This document shows positions 6,094-7,373 of a stretch of 7,373 nucleotides of DNA, one piece after another (the stretch's first letter is position 1; the number at the start of each line of letters is the position of its first letter). The position numbers were made by a program, and so were the translations under genes. The notes under the pieces were generated by a model that saw only the letters and a program-made list of their open reading frames with translations, was not told the DNA's origin and did no database searches. Source of the DNA: an uncultured Woeseiaceae bacterium (GTDB lineage: Bacteria; Pseudomonadota; Gammaproteobacteria; Woeseiales; Woeseiaceae); the NCBI GenBank assembly GCA_947259435.1, contig CAMYMP010000099.1, forward strand, positions 1,502 to 8,874. The letters are read 5' to 3'.

Positions 6094-7373
6094 TCAGTCT
6101 GCCGCGGTTCCGACCAGGCGATCGACATTTCGCCAGCCGCGAGGCAACAGGCCCCCGCGCAGCGCGCGCTCGCCGTAATACGGGTCCGAGTCGTTCCACT
6201 TTATCGTCATTACGCGGCTGCCGCAGTGAACCAGCAGGTTGCCCTCTTCGGGCACTACGGCCGCGGCAACGAGTTTCTCCTCACCGCTCTGGTACTTCTT
6301 GCCCGGTATGTTGAGTAACTTGTTGCCCTTGCCTTTTGCCAGCTCCGGCAGATCGTCCATCTCGAACATCAATAGTCGCCCGATCGAACTAACGGCCGCG
6401 ATCAGACATTCGGTATCCGCGGGCACCGGCGCAGGCACGACCGCCTTGCCACCGGGCGGGACGCGGAGTATCGCTTTGCCCGCCTTGTTTCGTGTGACGA
6501 GATCCTCGAGTTTCGCGACGAATCCGTAGCCGGCATCGCTCGCGAGTACGTATTTCTGGTCATTGTCGCCAATCATGGCTCCGCAGAACTCGGCTCCGTC
6601 GGGCGGCTTGAAGCGACTTGACAACGGTTCACCCTGCCCGCGCGCGGACGGCAGTGTCCCGGCCATCACGCTGTACACCCGGCCGGTGCTGTCGATGAAC
6701 ATCGCAAGCTGGTTGCTGCGTCCTTTGGCAGCGGCGAGATAGCCGTCACCGGATTTGTACGACAATGCCAACGCATCGACTTCGTGGCCTTTAGCGGCAC
6801 GCGCAAAACCGCGCTGCGACAGAATAACGGTCACAGGCTCGCTCGCGACAAGCTGCGTCTCATCGAGAGCCTGGGCTGCTTCGCGTTCAACGATGTTGGT
6901 GCGCCGATCGTCGCCGTAGGCCTCGGCATCCTCGAGGATCTCTTTCTTGATTAGCGTCTTTAGCCGAGATGCGCTCTTCAGCGTTTTCTCGAGCGTCTCG
7001 CGCTCCTCGTTGAGTTCCCCCTGCTCACCCTTGATCTTCATTTCCTCGAGCTTGGCGAGGTTGCGGAGCCTGAGGTTGAGAATCGCTTCGGCCTGGATGT
7101 CCGAGAGCCTGAATTTCTTCATCAGCACAGGCTTGGGCTCATCTTCCTTGCGAATGATCGCAATCACTTCATCGATATTCAGGTAAGCGACGAGCAGTCC
7201 GTCTAGAATGTGCAATCTATCCGTGACGATTTGCAATCGATGCTTGAGACGTCGTTTGACGGTGTCCTTACGGAATCTAATCCACTCGCTTAACAGGCCA
7301 ACGAGATTGAATGCTTGCGGCCTGCCATCCAGACCGATGACATTCATGTTGACGCGACAGCTGCGCTCGAGCG
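6094..7373 (-). CDS. parC: DNA topoisomerase IV subunit A, C-terminal part
   Basis: ParC is the DNA-cleaving subunit of topoisomerase IV, which decatenates daughter chromosomes together with ParE. The frame is open to the right edge, so the start lies outside the window. About 425 residues are present out of roughly 750, and the winged-helix region with the active-site tyrosine is not covered. Visible in order are RVNMNVIGLDGRP, LSEWIRFRKDTVKRRL, RLHILDGLLVAYLNIDEVIAI, EDEPKP, QAEAILNLRLRNLAKLEEMKI (coiled-coil region), YGDDRRT, then the C-terminal beta-pinwheel with SEPVTVILSQRG, AKGHEVDAL, LPSARGQGEPLS, ASDAGYGFV, RNKAGKAIL and KGKGNKLLNIPGKK. These match ParC rather than GyrA: the canonical GyrA box is absent and the pinwheel carries the degenerate QGEPL form. 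The gene converges on the fimV-like gene with a 4-bp gap and no visible terminator between them. Confidence 0.96.
   Translation of the reverse strand, partial: LERSCRVNMNVIGLDGRPQAFNLVGLLSEWIRFRKDTVKRRLKHRLQIVTDRLHILDGLLVAYLNIDEVIAIIRKEDEPKPVLMKKFRLSDIQAEAILNLRLRNLAKLEEMKIKGEQGELNEERETLEKTLKSASRLKTLIKKEILEDAEAYGDDRRTNIVEREAAQALDETQLVASEPVTVILSQRGFARAAKGHEVDALALSYKSGDGYLAAAKGRSNQLAMFIDSTGRVYSVMAGTLPSARGQGEPLSSRFKPPDGAEFCGAMIGDNDQKYVLASDAGYGFVAKLEDLVTRNKAGKAILRVPPGGKAVVPAPVPADTECLIAAVSSIGRLLMFEMDDLPELAKGKGNKLLNIPGKKYQSGEEKLVAAAVVPEEGNLLVHCGSRVMTIKWNDSDPYYGERALRGGLLPRGWRNVDRLVGTAAD

Overview
The window looks like a chromosomal segment of a gammaproteobacterium of moderately high GC. The evidence is the EpmA/EF-P pair (the beta-lysylation branch of EF-P modification), a ParC closely resembling the enterobacterial protein in its C-terminal half, a FimV/HubP-type LysM protein and a FimX-like c-di-GMP protein. 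I cannot name the genus. There are no RNA genes, insertion sequences or CRISPR arrays, and coding density is high.

Left part (1-1764), translation factor and repair genes: the 3' part of epmA (EF-P lysyltransferase, 5' end outside the window) is followed, with an ATGA stop/start overlap, by a complete GAF-type free methionine-(R)-sulfoxide reductase gene. Convergent to it, with an 8-bp tail-to-tail overlap, lies efp, which encodes elongation factor P with Lys34 intact. EpmA modifies this lysine, so enzyme and substrate are encoded about 460 bp apart with a methionine repair gene between them.

Middle part (1765-4076): a 203-bp divergent intergenic region leads to a 702-residue four-domain protein (receiver-PAS-GGDEF-EAL) that starts at TTG. 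The catalytic signatures of the receiver, GGDEF and EAL domains are all degenerate. Architecture and length resemble Pseudomonas FimX, so it is probably a c-di-GMP-binding effector rather than an enzyme.

Right-middle part (4077-6089): a 173-bp intergenic region holds a perfect 28-bp palindrome whose core is an exact CRP/Vfr-type TGTGA-N6-TCACA site. It precedes a fimV-like gene (signal peptide, FimV N-domain, LysM, acidic linker, start of a transmembrane helix). The frame closes inside the predicted membrane helix at 5327-5329, and an acidic cytoplasmic-type segment continues in another frame to 6089. I read this as one fimV-like gene broken by an indel or deletion, either real or an assembly error.

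Right end (6094-7373, minus strand): the C-terminal part of parC (topoisomerase IV subunit A), convergent with the fimV-like gene and only 4 bp from its end.

The most interesting points are the CRP-like palindrome between a FimX-like and a FimV-like gene, the break of the FimV-like gene at its membrane helix, and the epmA/methionine-sulfoxide-reductase/efp cluster.
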